From Portulaca oleracea (lineage: Eukaryota > Streptophyta > Magnoliopsida > Caryophyllales > Portulacaceae), in the NCBI GenBank assembly GCA_029582165.1, contig CM055886.1, positions 23,684,669 to 23,748,668 on the forward strand: a stretch of 64,000 nucleotides of DNA, read 5' to 3'. Shown in pieces: positions 22,290 through 34,771 of this stretch (position 1 is its first letter; every line of letters begins with the position of its first letter). The position numbers were made by a program, and so were the translations under genes. Below the pieces are notes generated by a model. That model was not told where the DNA came from. It did not search any database and saw only the letters and a list, made by a program, of their open reading frames with translations.

Positions 22290-23998
22290 TCAAGAGCTCT
22301 GGGTGAACTTGTGACCGGACAAACTCTCTGACTCGTACAACATGTGGTTTATAAGTCCCCTTGCAGCACTGCATAAGATAAACAGGGAAGAATCCATTAC
22401 AACCTAGATGAAACTTTACAATAATAGAGACAATAATAGGACAAGGAAGAAAATATATCAGAGCAGCTACTATACTATGTATCAGTTTTCCCACTTTGGA
22501 TGGGGAATAATTTGAACAGATGCTTTGAATAACTGATACTCTTTTGAAAAGACTAGAAAACAAATGGGTCAGTACTCAGTTACTCGCAGGGGTCCAGCTA
22601 CAGTCTCCTTATACATAATGAATATTGAGACAAAGACTTCCATCGGAGTTTCAGATTTAAGGATAAGACTGATACAGATCAACAAGCTAATTACCCACCT
22701 CATTGCCTTGTTCTAAAAAGAGAATCGGAAGCCTAAAACAACAATTGAAATAACATTGTACAAATTTTCCACGCTAACTGGTTTCGGGGCATGCTAACTC
22801 ATTTTGGCCCCGAATACTCATACATCAATGTGATTCTCATGAACTCAGAATGTAAATGGTTGACCCCTGGACCCCACTTGGATGGCTGCATTTACCCTCA
22901 TCTTGCAGAGCCATGCCTAGCAGATACAAGGGACCTGCAAAAGCTAGTTTCCAAAACCAACCCTGAAGAATATGGTCCACTGCTCCATCCCTCCCAGACC
23001 CATCAAAGATGATCCTAATGATATTCCCTTTTGGCTTTTATCAAATGCATACATCTCCCCTGAAGCCTGAATGTAATCAAATATGCCTATATCACCACTC
23101 ACAATTCACAAGGTTCTCGTTAATAATAATACATCTTCTCTGACAGTAAACGAATATGCATATGTGATATCAAAAAGTTCTCAATAACCTGGATTACAAT
23201 TACGAGAAGTCCTTTGCTCAAATTCAAATCTCTAGAGAACAAAAGCATCATTCACAAAGTGAACAAAACCATTTCATTTTGTTATGACAATGGCACCTTG
23301 ACACCCATTGTCATAACAAAATCAAAAATACTTCACTAACCCAAGTTTCAGGATGATTCATCAAGCACATCTAGGATGCAGGATGAATATCCAAATCTCA
23401 AATAAACATCAGTCTAACAAGAAAAATAATAGATGGACAGTATCTAATGCGGAGTGTCAAAAAAAACCCAACTGCCAAACAATTAACTACTCAAGCAGAG
23501 TGTTAAAATGATGTCACCATAAATAAGCAAGGAACCTGAAGAAGTGAACAAAACTTACTCATCCTTCAACTTCTGAATCTTTTCTGGGTCCTTCTCATGC
23601 ATGTGTTTTTTGAACTGTTGCCTCACCATACTCACCAGAAGATCTGCATTATATTGCTGCAAATTTATAACAAAAATTGATTAATACACTACTGATATCT
23701 ATGAGTTTTTTTTGAGGACGGAATGAAGCAATTCAGCAAACCTTACTGCCAATATATTTAGCACGACGGAGGCATTCACGATACAACTGCAAAATTGATT
23801 GCCAATTTCATTTAGCACCTGAAATTACTGCAAATTCATTCATCCAATCACAGCAATAAACAGAAGAATACAAGACAAAAAAAAACTGGTGAAAATAACT
23901 AGGAGAGTTAATAATTGAAAAAAAAAAAATAGGAGAGTTGGTTACTCTGATCGCGTTATTGGCGAGTTCAGGGGGCAACGCGGATTTAGCGATGGCAT
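22290..23998 (-). CDS. LYR-motif (complex 1 LYR family) small protein
   Basis: Four exons on minus: about 23998-23946, 23786-23742, 23656-23559 and 22368-22290. Exon 2 encodes exactly LYRECLRRAKYIGSK, containing the LYR tripeptide that defines the family. Exon 3 gives QYNADLLVSMVRQQFKKHMH then EKDPEKIQKLKD. Exon 4 gives DAARGLINHMLYESESLSGH and ends KFTQSS. All three introns are GT-AG and the frame is continuous. LYR proteins are small mitochondrial matrix adaptors for iron-sulphur cluster transfer or complex assembly, usually working with the acyl carrier protein; the partner here is unknown. The exon 1 frame that joins exon 2 reads AIAKSALPPELANNAIR, but the only nearby ATG (23998-23996) is one base out of that frame (ATGCCATCGC where ATGGCCATCGC would fit). 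So the start is unresolved: an allele, a sequencing error, or another upstream start. Confidence 0.85.
22369..23558 (-). other. Large intron 3 of the LYR gene
   Basis: A 1190-bp intron bounded by GTAAGT on minus at 23558 and TGCAG at 22369. The plus-strand ORF 22791-23012 inside it has no recognised similarity and I do not regard it as a gene. Confidence 0.75.
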
Positions 23999-24065
23999 TT
24001 TGATTTAACCAAATCCAATCACTTCCTTCCTCAGCTGATCATCAGAAAGATGTTCCAATGATATA

Positions 24066-24332
24066 CTGCCTCTGTCTAGTGTCAATTTTCTGACTGCCTT
24101 ATCCCTTTTTATTTGTCAATTTTACAATTTCAATCATTAAAATACCCAAGTTATCCTTAATTAATGAATCTGAGTTTTATTTACCTTTTAAAATTCTTCT
24201 TTATTTCTCTTTTTGCATCAAAATTAGTGGAAGGATATAATTGTCTTTGAACAAATTTTTTGTGATATTTCTAATGAGCATCGGTCTTGTAAATGTAGTT
24301 ATTTTGACAATCATAAAGGGACAGAGCGGCAG
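24066..24332. mobile_element. Stowaway-like MITE
   Basis: The ends CTGCCTCTGTC and GGGACAGAGCGGCAG are inverted and flanked by TA on both sides, the Tc1/mariner target duplication. The length of 267 bp and AT-rich non-coding interior fit Stowaway. Confidence 0.65.
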
Positions 24333-25990
24333 TAATTAAGTTCAAACTTCAAACACTAATTTCTGGAAATTTTATGGGCGAACCTTTTTTTTTTTTTCCT
24401 TTTTGGAAGGGACAAACGTTTAGCTCTTCACAATAATGCAATTCATTTCCATCAAAAATAATATAATAATGCAAATTAAAATTTAGAGAGAGAAGCAGGG
24501 AGATAAGAGATTTTACATGGGCTGAGTTGGTGAAATAACAAATGGTCTGGGTTGGCCCATATTAAATGCATCAGAGTAAGCCCAATAAATAATTTCTTAA
24601 TAGGTTCCGGAGGCCTGATAAGCGTATTTTTCATCTTTTAGCTTTTTTGGGCTTGCCCTGATTTGTAATAAAATTTTCTTGATTTTCTTTGGGCAAAAAT
24701 CTTTCGACATTTACATTCATACGTGGGCCTTGTTATGGAAGATGAGTGGTTTAAATATGAGTCAATCATTTACATACGTATAGCAATTTAAGCACTGGAC
24801 ATCATTTTAAATAGTGGATATCGAATAGTGATTGAAAGAAAAATTGTATTTGGTAAGTATAGCGGGTGAATTAACTAATTAATATGAATTAGTGTAAAAG
24901 GATATACATAATTTTCAAGATAAAACTTTCAAATGATATTTTTTGACAAAAGAATACGAAACATTACAGTCACAAGTTAAATGTTAACTTTATTAACATT
25001 TCAGAAAACACAACTTGAAATGTTAAACGTTATTTAAAATACAAATTTATCAAACACTAATATTTGTCCAATTAGAGTTTTTGAATTGGTCGAAACGATA
25101 AACATTACCCCAAAACATTATTGTTGAACATAACCTTAAAGTATAAGATATACTAAATAATAGATATATAATAAATATATTTAGGAAGAAATATACCTTT
25201 TTGAAGTTGGAGCATATGCTTAGACCAGCACCAAATAAAATGCTTGCTTATAGCCAAATTTTTTTTTTCAATACCTAATCCAACAGTAGGTTATTTTTTA
25301 AACATATATATATGTGTCAATTTATGATGTCAAATACCCCTAATAAAAAAATTTCAAAAAAAAAGTGGAAACTTTTTTTTTTTTTATGAAGAGGCCAATG
25401 TTTTCATTCTTCCTCTAACAATCAAAATAGATAAATGGATCTTGTAGGCTTGTACTAAGCTCTTATCCCTTCTTGGTCCACTATTCAAAAACTTAGCTAA
25501 AACTTCAATTTTAAGTTCTTTCATTATTATATTTTTGTAAAGAAGAAATTTGATTTCTTCAAGTTGAAGCCAAGTAAAGACTAAATAGGAATGTAGTAAA
25601 ATACACATAGTAATAATGGAAGTAGGCTTCCTGCAAATGAAGGTCCACCACTCATCAATTAGTCATCACCACAACAATAATGGCATCAATTAAATAATTA
25701 GTGAGTGACATGAAACTCATGACACCTTATGTGCTTTTTACACCCTTTTTTTGCTTGCTTTTCCTTTTGTCTCCCTCTACCTAGCTAGTTTAATTTCACT
25801 TTGATTTTAGCTTACAAGATTTGTGTTTTCAGACTTCACTTTCACCCACAAAAGCTTAGCTAGCTTGCTTGATAGCTACTCATTGAAAATGACATTTTCT
25901 TCTTAATTAAACCAGCACTAACACGAGTAGTGTATGTTGTTTTGGATACCAATAATTTCTTCATAAACATCTTCCAACAATTCAATATTT
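24333..25990. other. AT-rich intergenic DNA, no gene seen
   Basis: Homopolymer T/A runs and no coding signal. The minus ORF 25384-25608 shows no family features. Confidence 0.6.
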
Positions 25991-25992
25991 AA

Positions 25993-26222
25993 TACTTCAT
26001 TTGTCCCTAAATAAGTTTCAATTTAACTAGGCTTTGACCATTGGATTACTCACAAATTAACATGAGTTATAATACAAAATTAACATCATTGTAATTTTTA
26101 GTACAATATCTTTCTAATGATGGTAATTTCATGTTGTAACTCATTGTAATTTGTGAGTAATCAACAATTAAAATTTAGTCAAATTGACACTTATTTTTTA
26201 TTATTTAGGGATGAAGGTAGTA
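25993..26222. mobile_element. Stowaway-like MITE
   Basis: TACTTCATTTGTCCCTAAAT at the left and ATTATTTAGGGATGAAGGTA at the right are inverted with small indels, and the TA flanks are present. Non-coding, ~230 bp. Confidence 0.6.
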
Positions 26223-27478
26223 TTAATATTTTAGATTAAAACAACATATCAATTAATATAAAATTTCAGTTACATATATTTATTTGAATGCTATAATTGT
26301 TTGGAAAATGCAGTAAATTAAAAGACCCCACATTAATTTATTATTCGTAAATAATCTATGATTAGTTGGGGGTTCCTAAGATTACTAGCATCCAAATACC
26401 ACAAAACTTGAATTATTCACTTTCATAAATTCTGTGATGAGATGCAGTGAGAATCATTTAATCTTTAATATTTTAGTAGTGACTTTAAAAAAAGTATGAA
26501 CTAAATTATTTGATATGGATACCCGCACATATAAGCTCCATAAATTTGGATGGCTTGCAAATAAGTATAGTATTTAGCTAAAATTACGGGTGAAAAACTA
26601 TCACACGTAATAGTATTACTAATGATCAAGAAAAAGAGAGCGCTCTAATTTCACACGCATTCAACATAGGAAAAATTATAGTGGTTGTGTCAACTTTTAT
26701 TTTCGCCATTCAGTTTTTTATTTAGTACAACATTATAAAATATATTTTCTTAATTAAAATAAATTTTTCAAATTTTTTTAAAATTTAAATATCTTAAATC
26801 AAAATTTTTGCCTAGTAAATAAGCATATTTTGAAAAATATTTATTTTAAATTTTTTTAAAATAAATTAAAATTTCAAAAAATATATTTTACAATTTATAT
26901 TAAATAAGAAAGCTAATGGTCAAGATAAAACTTGACATATGTATGAATAAGATTTATTTTACTTACGGCGGTTGTCATAGTTGACAACCACTAAAAGTGC
27001 ATCCTTGAGCATAACATGCATCTCTAATGTCTATGTACAAAATTTACTGGCTAGATCTTTGGACTCGTATAGTATCCGTCAAAATCCAAGGCTAGTATTA
27101 TTGCACGAATTTGATGGCACATACACTTTCAACATCATAGTTTCTCATGTGACTTGCAAGCATGCAAGATATGTTTAGATATTATTCAGTTTTGTCCATA
27201 TTTTTAATTATTATAAAAGATGCTTTAATGTGTCATGCTTAATTTATTTAATTATACTTCATAAAAGTTCTATATAATATACCAATTATTGCTACTATTG
27301 ACATTTGAAGACATTATATCTTAATAATAGAATTCAAAACACGCACTCATGTGTGTGTGGGGTTGTCACTTTATTTTATTTATTGCGTTTTAATCAAAAC
27401 TTTTCTTCAATATTTTTTAGACCATTTTCTCAAAGATAATTTCGTGAAACCTCGTAATTCGAAGTTTATGTAAAATTT
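26223..27478. other. AT-rich intergenic DNA, no gene seen
   Basis: Dominated by A/T runs. The ORF at 26981-27178 has no recognised similarity. Confidence 0.6.
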
Positions 27479-27619
27479 AGTGGCGGATCAAGGTCTTCTG
27501 GTTAAGGGTGACCACTATATTATTATATTTATCAGAAGATACACATAAAATTCATAATTTTTATTTCAAGTTATACTATTTTTTTTTATAGTGACCGTGG
27601 TCACCCTTAAATTACACTG
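27479..27619. mobile_element. MITE-like foldback that hosts the copia insertion (left part)
   Basis: Begins TAGTGGCGGATCAAGG. An internal inverted pair is AAGGGTGACCAC and GTGGTCACCCTTA (27503-27610). After the copia element the sequence resumes as CACTGGGATCCACCTAGAT, so TAGTGGCGGATC and GATCCACCTA may be the outer ends of one element split by the retrotransposon. Confidence 0.45.
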
Positions 27620-28190
27620 TGTTAGAGAAAAGTGAGTAGTAAGGTAACAGCGGAAGCGAATAATAGAATCGAAAACGAGATGATGGATATTACGACAAAA
27701 TTTAGGAACGAAAAATAAGCGATAAAATCAAACACCAGAATTACGTGGGAAACCGAAGAACTCGGAGAAAACCCACTGACGCGACAAATGAAAATAATCC
27801 ACTATGAGAAAGGAGGAGTACAACCTGATCACTATCACAGGGTGTGATGCGATCCACAAAGGAGATTACAATAACAATCTCTCAACACTCAACTCACAAT
27901 CTCTCATGATACACTGGGGAAAATATTGGTGAGACCCCTTTCTCTCTCAATATTTTCTCTCTCTCTAGCTCTCTGTGTTTTCCGATGTGTTTTTGGTGGA
28001 GAAACATGCACCCTATTTATAGGGAAAACTCCCTATAACCTAACTTGACTCCCACTCCAAATAGATTTAGAATCTAATACAATTAGGAAACCCAATACAA
28101 TAAGGAAACCTAAATAATACCCTAATACAATTAGGAAACAAATAATTGTGAGATCAAGAGATTTGGTGATTTTAGGACACTTTCCTAACA
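27620..28190 (-). repeat. 3' LTR of the copia element
   Basis: 571 bp, TG...CA ends, closely matching the copy at 32337-32905. It contains a TATA-like CTATTTATAGGG (minus) and CT-rich leader. Confidence 0.92.
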
Positions 28191-28193
28191 AAC

Positions 28194-31100
28194 TACACCT
28201 TGGACTAAAATTAACGAATCATCGGTCCAGATAAACATCTTGACTGTCGCCATCAACACGCCCCTCAGGCGTGGCCCATGAGCTCTCATGCTTAGAACAC
28301 CAACTAAGTCCAAACAATGTTGGAACTTAGCTATAGATAGAGGCTTGGTTAACATGTCTGCAGGATTATCAGAAGTATGAACCTTCTTCACCATGATCTC
28401 TCCTGCAGCAACTATATCTCTAATGAAGTGATACCTGACGCTTATATGCTTGGTCTTCGAATGATAAGTGTCATTCTTTGTCAGATGTATAGCACTATGA
28501 CTGTCTGAATAAACCAAAGTCTCGCCATGTGGTACTCCAAGCTCCATGACCAATCCCCTTAACCAGACGGCTTCCTTCACTCCTTCCGTTGCAGCAATAT
28601 ATTCAGCCTCTGTAGTAGGCGAGTGCTATAGATCAAGTGAAGCTTTCAAGACATTGCTCCTCCACATGACGAACACATACCACGAAATTGGCGTCTCCTA
28701 TCCGGATCTCCACCATAATCGGCATCAACATAACTGCAACATCGACGTTGCGGCACTACCTCTATCATACAGATGCCCTTCTCCAAAGTACCCTTCACAT
28801 AGCGAAGGATCCACTTCACTCCTTCCCAATGCTCCTTCCCTGGATTCCGTATATCTACTCACCACACTAACTACGTGGGGCAGTCAGTCTAGTACACACC
28901 ATGGCATACATCGACTACCAATTGCACTAGCATAGGAATATTAGACATCCTCCTTACCTCCAAATCAGTTTAGGGCGGTTCTCACGAATAACTTGAAGTG
29001 TGCGGCTAAAGGAGTTGAAGCGCTTTATTTCTCATGTTGAATCTGTCCAACACCTTCTCCAAATATTTCTTCTGAGACAGGAATAGCTTCCCTGCCTTTC
29101 TATCCCTTTGGATCTCCATACCCAAAATCTTCTTCGCCGCTCCGAGGTCTTTCATCTCAAACTCCTGGTTGAGTTGAGATTTCAGCTTCTTTATTAGTGG
29201 CATGTCCCTGGAGGCAATCAACATGTCATCCATATACAATAATAAATAAATGAAAGACCTTTCTTCAAATTGCCTGCAGTACACACAATTATCATAGTGA
29301 CTTCTTGTGTACCCTTGCCCTACCATAAAGGTATCAAACCTTTTGTACCACTGCCTGGGTGCCTGTTTAAGTCTATACAAGGACTTCCTCAATCTGCATA
29401 CATTCTCGCTGTTTCAGAACGATGAAACCTCTCCGTCGCCTCATATATATTTCCTCCTCCAACTCGCCATGGAGGAAAGCTGTCTTGACATCAAGTTGCT
29501 CCAACTCCAAATCAAATGGAGCAACAAAGGCAAGCAAGGTGCGGATCGACGTATGCCTCACGACTGGCGAGAATACTTCGTTGTAGTCGATTCCTTCTTT
29601 CTGGTTGCAACCCCTTACCACTAATCTGGCCTTCCACCTTGCACTTTCTACACTAGGGATACCTTCCTTTCTCTTGTAACCCACTTCGCAGTAAGAGCCC
29701 GTCGCCCTTTAGGCAACTCACATAGCTCCCATGTATGATTTTTCTGCAGACTCTCCATCTCCTCTTGCATAGCTCCTATCCAATTTGAGGCATTCAGACA
29801 AGAGATGGCCTCCTGATAGGTAGAAGGTTCAGCACCTTCAAGTGTCTCCTCTGCAACACTCAGCGCATAAGCAATCATAGCATCATCTTCTTCAGTATAT
29901 CGCGCTGGTCTCCTGATCTCCCTCCTGGGACGATCTCTAGCAATGCATGGTTGTTCCTCCACCTGAGGAACATTCGTCTCAATCTCAGGCTCATCAACTT
30001 GAGTTGGTTCAGGAGCAAACTACTGCAGGTTCCAGCAGCTCCACCTTGAGCCTGCTCCACCTCGAACACCATTCTTCCTGCATCCTTCTCCTGATTTCCT
30101 GCATCATCAGAAGTACCGGTAGATTTTATTCCAGATAACATGGCAGTTTCATTAAAGGTTACATCTCTAGACTGAATAACTTTCATCAAATCAGGACACC
30201 ACATTCTATATCCCTTAGACTTAGACCCGTAACCTAGAAACATGCATTTAACAGCCCTGGGAGACAGCTTCCCATCATTCACATGGACATATACAGGACA
30301 TCCAAAAATTCCCAAATTAGAATAATTAACTAGATTACCTGTCCATACTTCCTCTGGAATCTGGTATTCGATAGAGGCATGAGGTGATCTGTTCAGTAGG
30401 TAGCAGGCAGTAGATATCACCTCTGCCCAGAACGATTTGTTCTTCCAAAGCCCTGCATTCGAGAGCATGCAGCGGGCTTTCTCCAGGAGTGTCCTGTTGA
30501 TCCTCTCGGCTACCCCGTTTTGCTGAGGCTTACCCACCAAGGTTCGATGCCTCGCAATCCCATGCTCCTCACAAAATTCAGTAAATTCAGAATCAACAAA
30601 CTCCAACCCATTGTTAGTCCTGAGTTTCTTGATTTTCCTGCCTGTCTGGTTCTCCATCAAAGCTTTCAACTTCTTGAAATATGAGAATGTCTCATTCTTG
30701 TGCCGCAGGAAATAAACCCAAGTCTTCCTCGAGAAGTCATCCACGAATGTCAACATGTAGTGCTTGCCACCCAATGATGGCACTCTAGCAGGACCCCACA
30801 AATCTGAATGAATATAATCAAGGATCCCTGCTGTTGTATGTTTAGCCCTTGAAAAGCTAACCCTCTTCTGTTTCCCGTAGACACAGTGATCGCAAAACTC
30901 CAACTTGCCGATCTTTGCGCCTTCAAGGTATCCCTTCTTGCTCAACATTGACATTCTCTTCTCGCCCATGTGGCCTAGTCTCATGTGCGCGATTTTGTCT
31001 TGTCGGACTCATCAAGATTTAGGATCGCCACGCAGATCTGTCATGTAGACCCTGCGGGATGTATGACCGCCTTCCTGATTCCCTTCATAAGAACCATGAA

Positions 31101-31555
31101 ACCCTTGCACACTTTCAAAACACCATCTTCTCCTTTGTACCTGCAGTCGTTAGCCTCAAGAGTACCCAAAGAAATTAAATTTCGAGTAATGTTAGGGATA
31201 TGACGAACCTCCTTGAGAGTTCTAACAATGCCATCATGAGTCTTGATTTTGATGTTGCCGATTCCTGCAACCTTGCAGGCTGTGTCGTTACCCATGACTA
31301 CAACCCCGGTGTCAACATTCTCATAAGACTCGAACCAGTCCTTATGAGGACACATATGATAGGTGCACCCCGTGTCAAGAACCCACTCATCTCTAGCTAT
31401 CCTACTCGATGTGGTAGCCAAGGCATCATCCGTAACTACAAACCCATCACCATCTGACTCGGACTCTCAGCGGTTTGAGGTACCAGTTTGGTGTGATTAT
31501 CCTTACTCTCCCGCTTGGTCTCTGTTTTGCCCAACGTCTCTCTCTATATGCCCCA
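28194..31555 (-). pseudogene. Copia pol: protease, integrase, RT and RNase H in pieces
   Basis: On minus, 31421-31041 holds protease with WVLDTGCTYHMCP (catalytic DTG) and a pre-integrase segment. From 30984 to about 29900 is integrase with HSDLWGP, DDFSRKTW and KPQQNGVAERINRT; the middle acidic residue is Asn in LRTNNGLEF where TDNG is usual. From about 29900 to 29006 are reverse transcriptase pieces: [33 protein letters not shown] and LLYMDDML, with the YMDD site intact. 28580-28185 is RNase H with [13 protein letters not shown] and ADMLTKPL. The frame changes several times (near 31020, 29950, 29680, 29390 and between 29006 and 28580), so no full polyprotein can be made. Confidence 0.9.
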
Positions 31556-31560
31556 TCTTA

Positions 31561-32313
31561 CTACAAAGAGTTACACTTCTTATTCTTGTGAGGATTCCTA
31601 GACTTTGAACGATGTTTAGACCTCCCTCTAGACCCGTTTCCCTTACGTTCAGTATTTCTACCCCTTACAACCATAGCATCACCACCCTGGTCATCACCAT
31701 CGGTATCAAGTTTCTCCTTAGACAGTAAACTAGCATTTACTTCACTAAGGTTAAGGTCACCACGATTCCCATACAACATAATTTCCTTAAAATGTTTATG
31801 TGATGCAGGTAGGGACAGAATTAAATGAAAAGCTTTATCCTCATCAGTGTGTTTTATATCCATTGATTCCAATTCAGTAATAATAGAATCAAATTCACTA
31901 AGATGTGCCTGAATAGAAGTACCTTGGGGCATCTTCAGCCTGTAGAATTTCTTATTCATCCGGTACTTATTTGCACGACTCTTCGACATGTACAAGTCTT
32001 CCAGTTTGGTCCAGAGCTCCCGAGGTTTCTCGATATGCATCACCTCTCTCTGAATGTGCTCCGCCACACATTTGAATCCTGCCGAGTCTTATCTTCAAGC
32101 TTCTTCCACTCCTTGGAGTCGAGTTCCCTTGATATCCTTCTGGAGTTTTTTGAATTCATCATCGCTCATTGTCGCATCAGTCTTCGTGTCGGGATACTCA
32201 ATCACATCCCATAACCCGTGCTGAATCAGGACCGCTTTCATCTGCAGTCTCCACATAGTAAAACTCCTCGTTCCATCAAATTTTGGAATATCGCACTTCA
32301 TGATTGAAGCCAT
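31561..32313 (-). pseudogene. Copia gag, interrupted
   Basis: The start at 32313 gives MASIMKCDIPKFDGTRS and WRLQMKAVLIQHGLWDVI, typical copia gag N-terminus. Two stop codons at about 32097 and 32091 break the frame, which then continues unchanged through ELWTKLEDLYMSKSRANKYR to 31561. The CCHC zinc knuckle just after is spoiled: CSKMGHIERD is readable only in another frame and its last Cys is lost by a small deletion. Confidence 0.85.
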
Positions 32314-32322
32314 CTCCACCTT

Positions 32323-32334
32323 GCTCTGATACCA
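32323..32334 (-). other. tRNA-Met primer binding site of the copia element
   Basis: Minus-strand TGGTATCAGAGC, two bases inside the 5' LTR end. This is the standard initiator tRNA-Met complement in plant copia elements. Confidence 0.9.
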
Positions 32335-32336
32335 CT

Positions 32337-32905
32337 TGTTAGAGAAAAGTGAGTAGCAAGGTAACAATTGAGCGAATAATAGAATCGAATAGATAGCGGA
32401 TATTACGACAAAATTTAGGAAGGAAAAATAAGCGATAAAATCAAACATCAGAATTACGTGGGAAACCGAAGAACTCGGAGAAAAACCCACGGACGGCGAC
32501 AGCCAGAAAATAATCCACTATGAGAAAGGAGGAGTACCACCTGATAACTATCACAGGGTGTGATGCGATCCAAAAAGGAGATTACAATAACAATCTCTCA
32601 ACACTCAACTCACAATCTCTCAGGATACACTGGGGAAAATATTGGTGAGACCCCTTTCTCTCTCAATATTTTCTCTCTCTCTAACTCTCTGTGTTTTCCG
32701 ATGTGTTTTTGGTGGAGAAACATGCACCCTATTTATAGGGAGAACTCCCTATAACCTAACTTGACTCCCACTCCAAATAGATTTAGAATCTAATACAATT
32801 AGGAAACCCAATACAATAAGAAACCTAAATAATATCCTAATACAATTAGAAAACAAATAATTGTAAGATCAAGAGATCTGGTGATTTTAGGACACTTTCC
32901 TAACA
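32337..32905 (-). repeat. 5' LTR of the copia element
   Basis: 569 bp, near-identical to 27620-28190 with scattered substitutions and small indels, implying an old but not ancient insertion. Confidence 0.92.
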
Positions 32906-32910
32906 CACTG

Positions 32911-34236
32911 GGATCCACCTAGATAGTAATTAAATGTTTGCATAAAGAAAGATTATGTGTACATCTCAATTTCGTTCTCAAAATCCACACAAATGACTGA
33001 GAAGTGAGAATACAAAGTCAATTGTTTGTAAACATATGGATAGATCCAAGGGGCCGGGAAGACAACATAACAAAACCACATAATGTACTAATATAAATTT
33101 TGAGAGACAATGATAATCCACTTGTTCGAAAAGAATTTAGATCTGTATATATATGTATTACCTAATTATTCTGTTTGGAAATGATAACTAATAATGATGA
33201 TAAGATAGATGGACTGAGATCCATATAAACATGGGGAAAAGCTAGACATATGGAATAGGATATACATGCAAGTGATATGATGTAGGTCCAAAAGTATAAC
33301 TTTGATTTGATATTTATTTAGTTTTCTAATGACAACCGACACACAAATCATAAGTCCCCAAGGAAAAAGTAGGATATGGATGCCATGCCTTGGTCCATAT
33401 GCTCACCATCCGTAGTCCGTATAATATACATGGTGATAAGATCTATTAATTATTGTTTGTCAATATATATTCATTGACTCGTTTTATAGGATAATTGTAG
33501 AGGGTTAATTAATGAGTGAGGAAAGAAAGCAATATTGTGAAGGTCATGAAGGATAGCAGGTTGTTATTCTGGTCCAGGTAGTTAGGTATCTGTTACAGAT
33601 CATTAAAGGATAGTCCTATCTATATAACATCATTGTTGTATATCTCACTATATATATAGTACATTTTCTTATAAATTAATTATCTAGAAAAATATATCTT
33701 CTAGTGATATTTTTATTTGTTTGGTAAATATACACATACATATCTCTATTGTGGTATGAGGAAGAGGGGCGGGGGAACTGGATGAGAGAGAAAGGGAAGG
33801 ATGAAAACTAAACTGTTTTAATTAGAAATAGGAGCAAATGCGAGCTCGAGGAACTCGGGCCGCAAGGAGTAACATAGAGCAGGAAATTGGAGTTTCTTAA
33901 GGTGGATGTAAAAAAATAATTTACAAAATGAGGGGAGAAAATGATTTTTATTAGAAATGACTTTCTCTATTTTTTGACCGTTAAACACCTGAAAATGGGA
34001 AAATTATTTTTTGTAGAATGATTTTTCCTACCCATCCTAATATCTTTTCTAATTTTTCATATTCTTTCAGAATTTTACATGCTATCAAAGTTCTACATGT
34101 TAAATTAGATTTAAAAAAACATAATTCTAATTAAATATTAATTCAAAAATATCAAGTTATCATAATATCATAATAAAGAGGACACACTGTTATATACCAT
34201 CAAAGTATAAAGCTACTGGTACAAGAAATAAAATTC
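32911..34236. other. AT-rich intergenic DNA, no gene seen
   Basis: The first ~20 bp (GGGATCCACCTAG) is the probable right end of the MITE split by the copia element. The rest shows no coding signal. Confidence 0.55.
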
Positions 34237-34237
34237 G

Positions 34238-34304
<67 letters not shown>
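34237..34304. repeat. (CA)n-(TA)n compound microsatellite
   Basis: About nine CA units followed by about 24 TA units. Confidence 0.95.
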
Positions 34305-34306
<2 letters not shown>

Positions 34307-34771
34307 ATTCTTGAAAACTATAAATAAATATTTTTTATATTTTTATTTATCTATCTATTTAATTAATTTTTTATCATTACTTATTGTCATTTTATATTTT
34401 TAATATAATTTTATTAATTTTCTATCTATATTCATAATTCTCATAATTGTCAATTTAAATAATTTATAATTTTTCTCCTTAGCTTTGTTGATTATCTTGA
34501 TTACTTTTTCAATATGACAAATATAAATGGAAAAGAGTAATGAATAAGGGGCAAACAAAGAAAGAATACTATCACGTGGTAAGTATTAATCAGAGGCTGT
34601 TTAATCAGCCGTACTTTTGTTGCTTAGTGATTAATGGAATCAACATAATTAATTTCATATCGTGATTTGTTTCAACTCATTTGGATACCATTTATAACAG
34701 TTTTGTGCAATACACATCTAATCATCTTTATTTCACTTGTCAAAAACAATTCATAAGTTCATAACATACTT

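Larger units (their letters stand above)
27620..32905 (-). mobile_element. Complete Ty1/copia LTR retrotransposon, decayed
   Basis: A 5286-bp insertion on minus with both LTRs (27620-28190 and 32337-32905, 571 and 569 bp, TGTTAG...CTAACA) and a perfect 5-bp target duplication CACTG at 27615-27619 and 32906-32910. The primer binding site TGGTATCAGAGC, complementary to initiator tRNA-Met, lies at 32334-32323. Domain order on minus is gag, protease, integrase, reverse transcriptase, RNase H, which is the copia order. Motif style is closest to the TNT1/Tork group. Gag and pol are broken by stops and frameshifts, so it is not autonomous now. Confidence 0.93.

Noticed and set aside
22791..23012. 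73-aa ORF inside the LYR gene
   Set aside because: It lies in intron 3 on the opposite strand, with no similarity.
28546..29624. Plus-strand ORFs across the copia pol region
   Set aside because: Antisense shadows of reverse transcriptase and RNase H.
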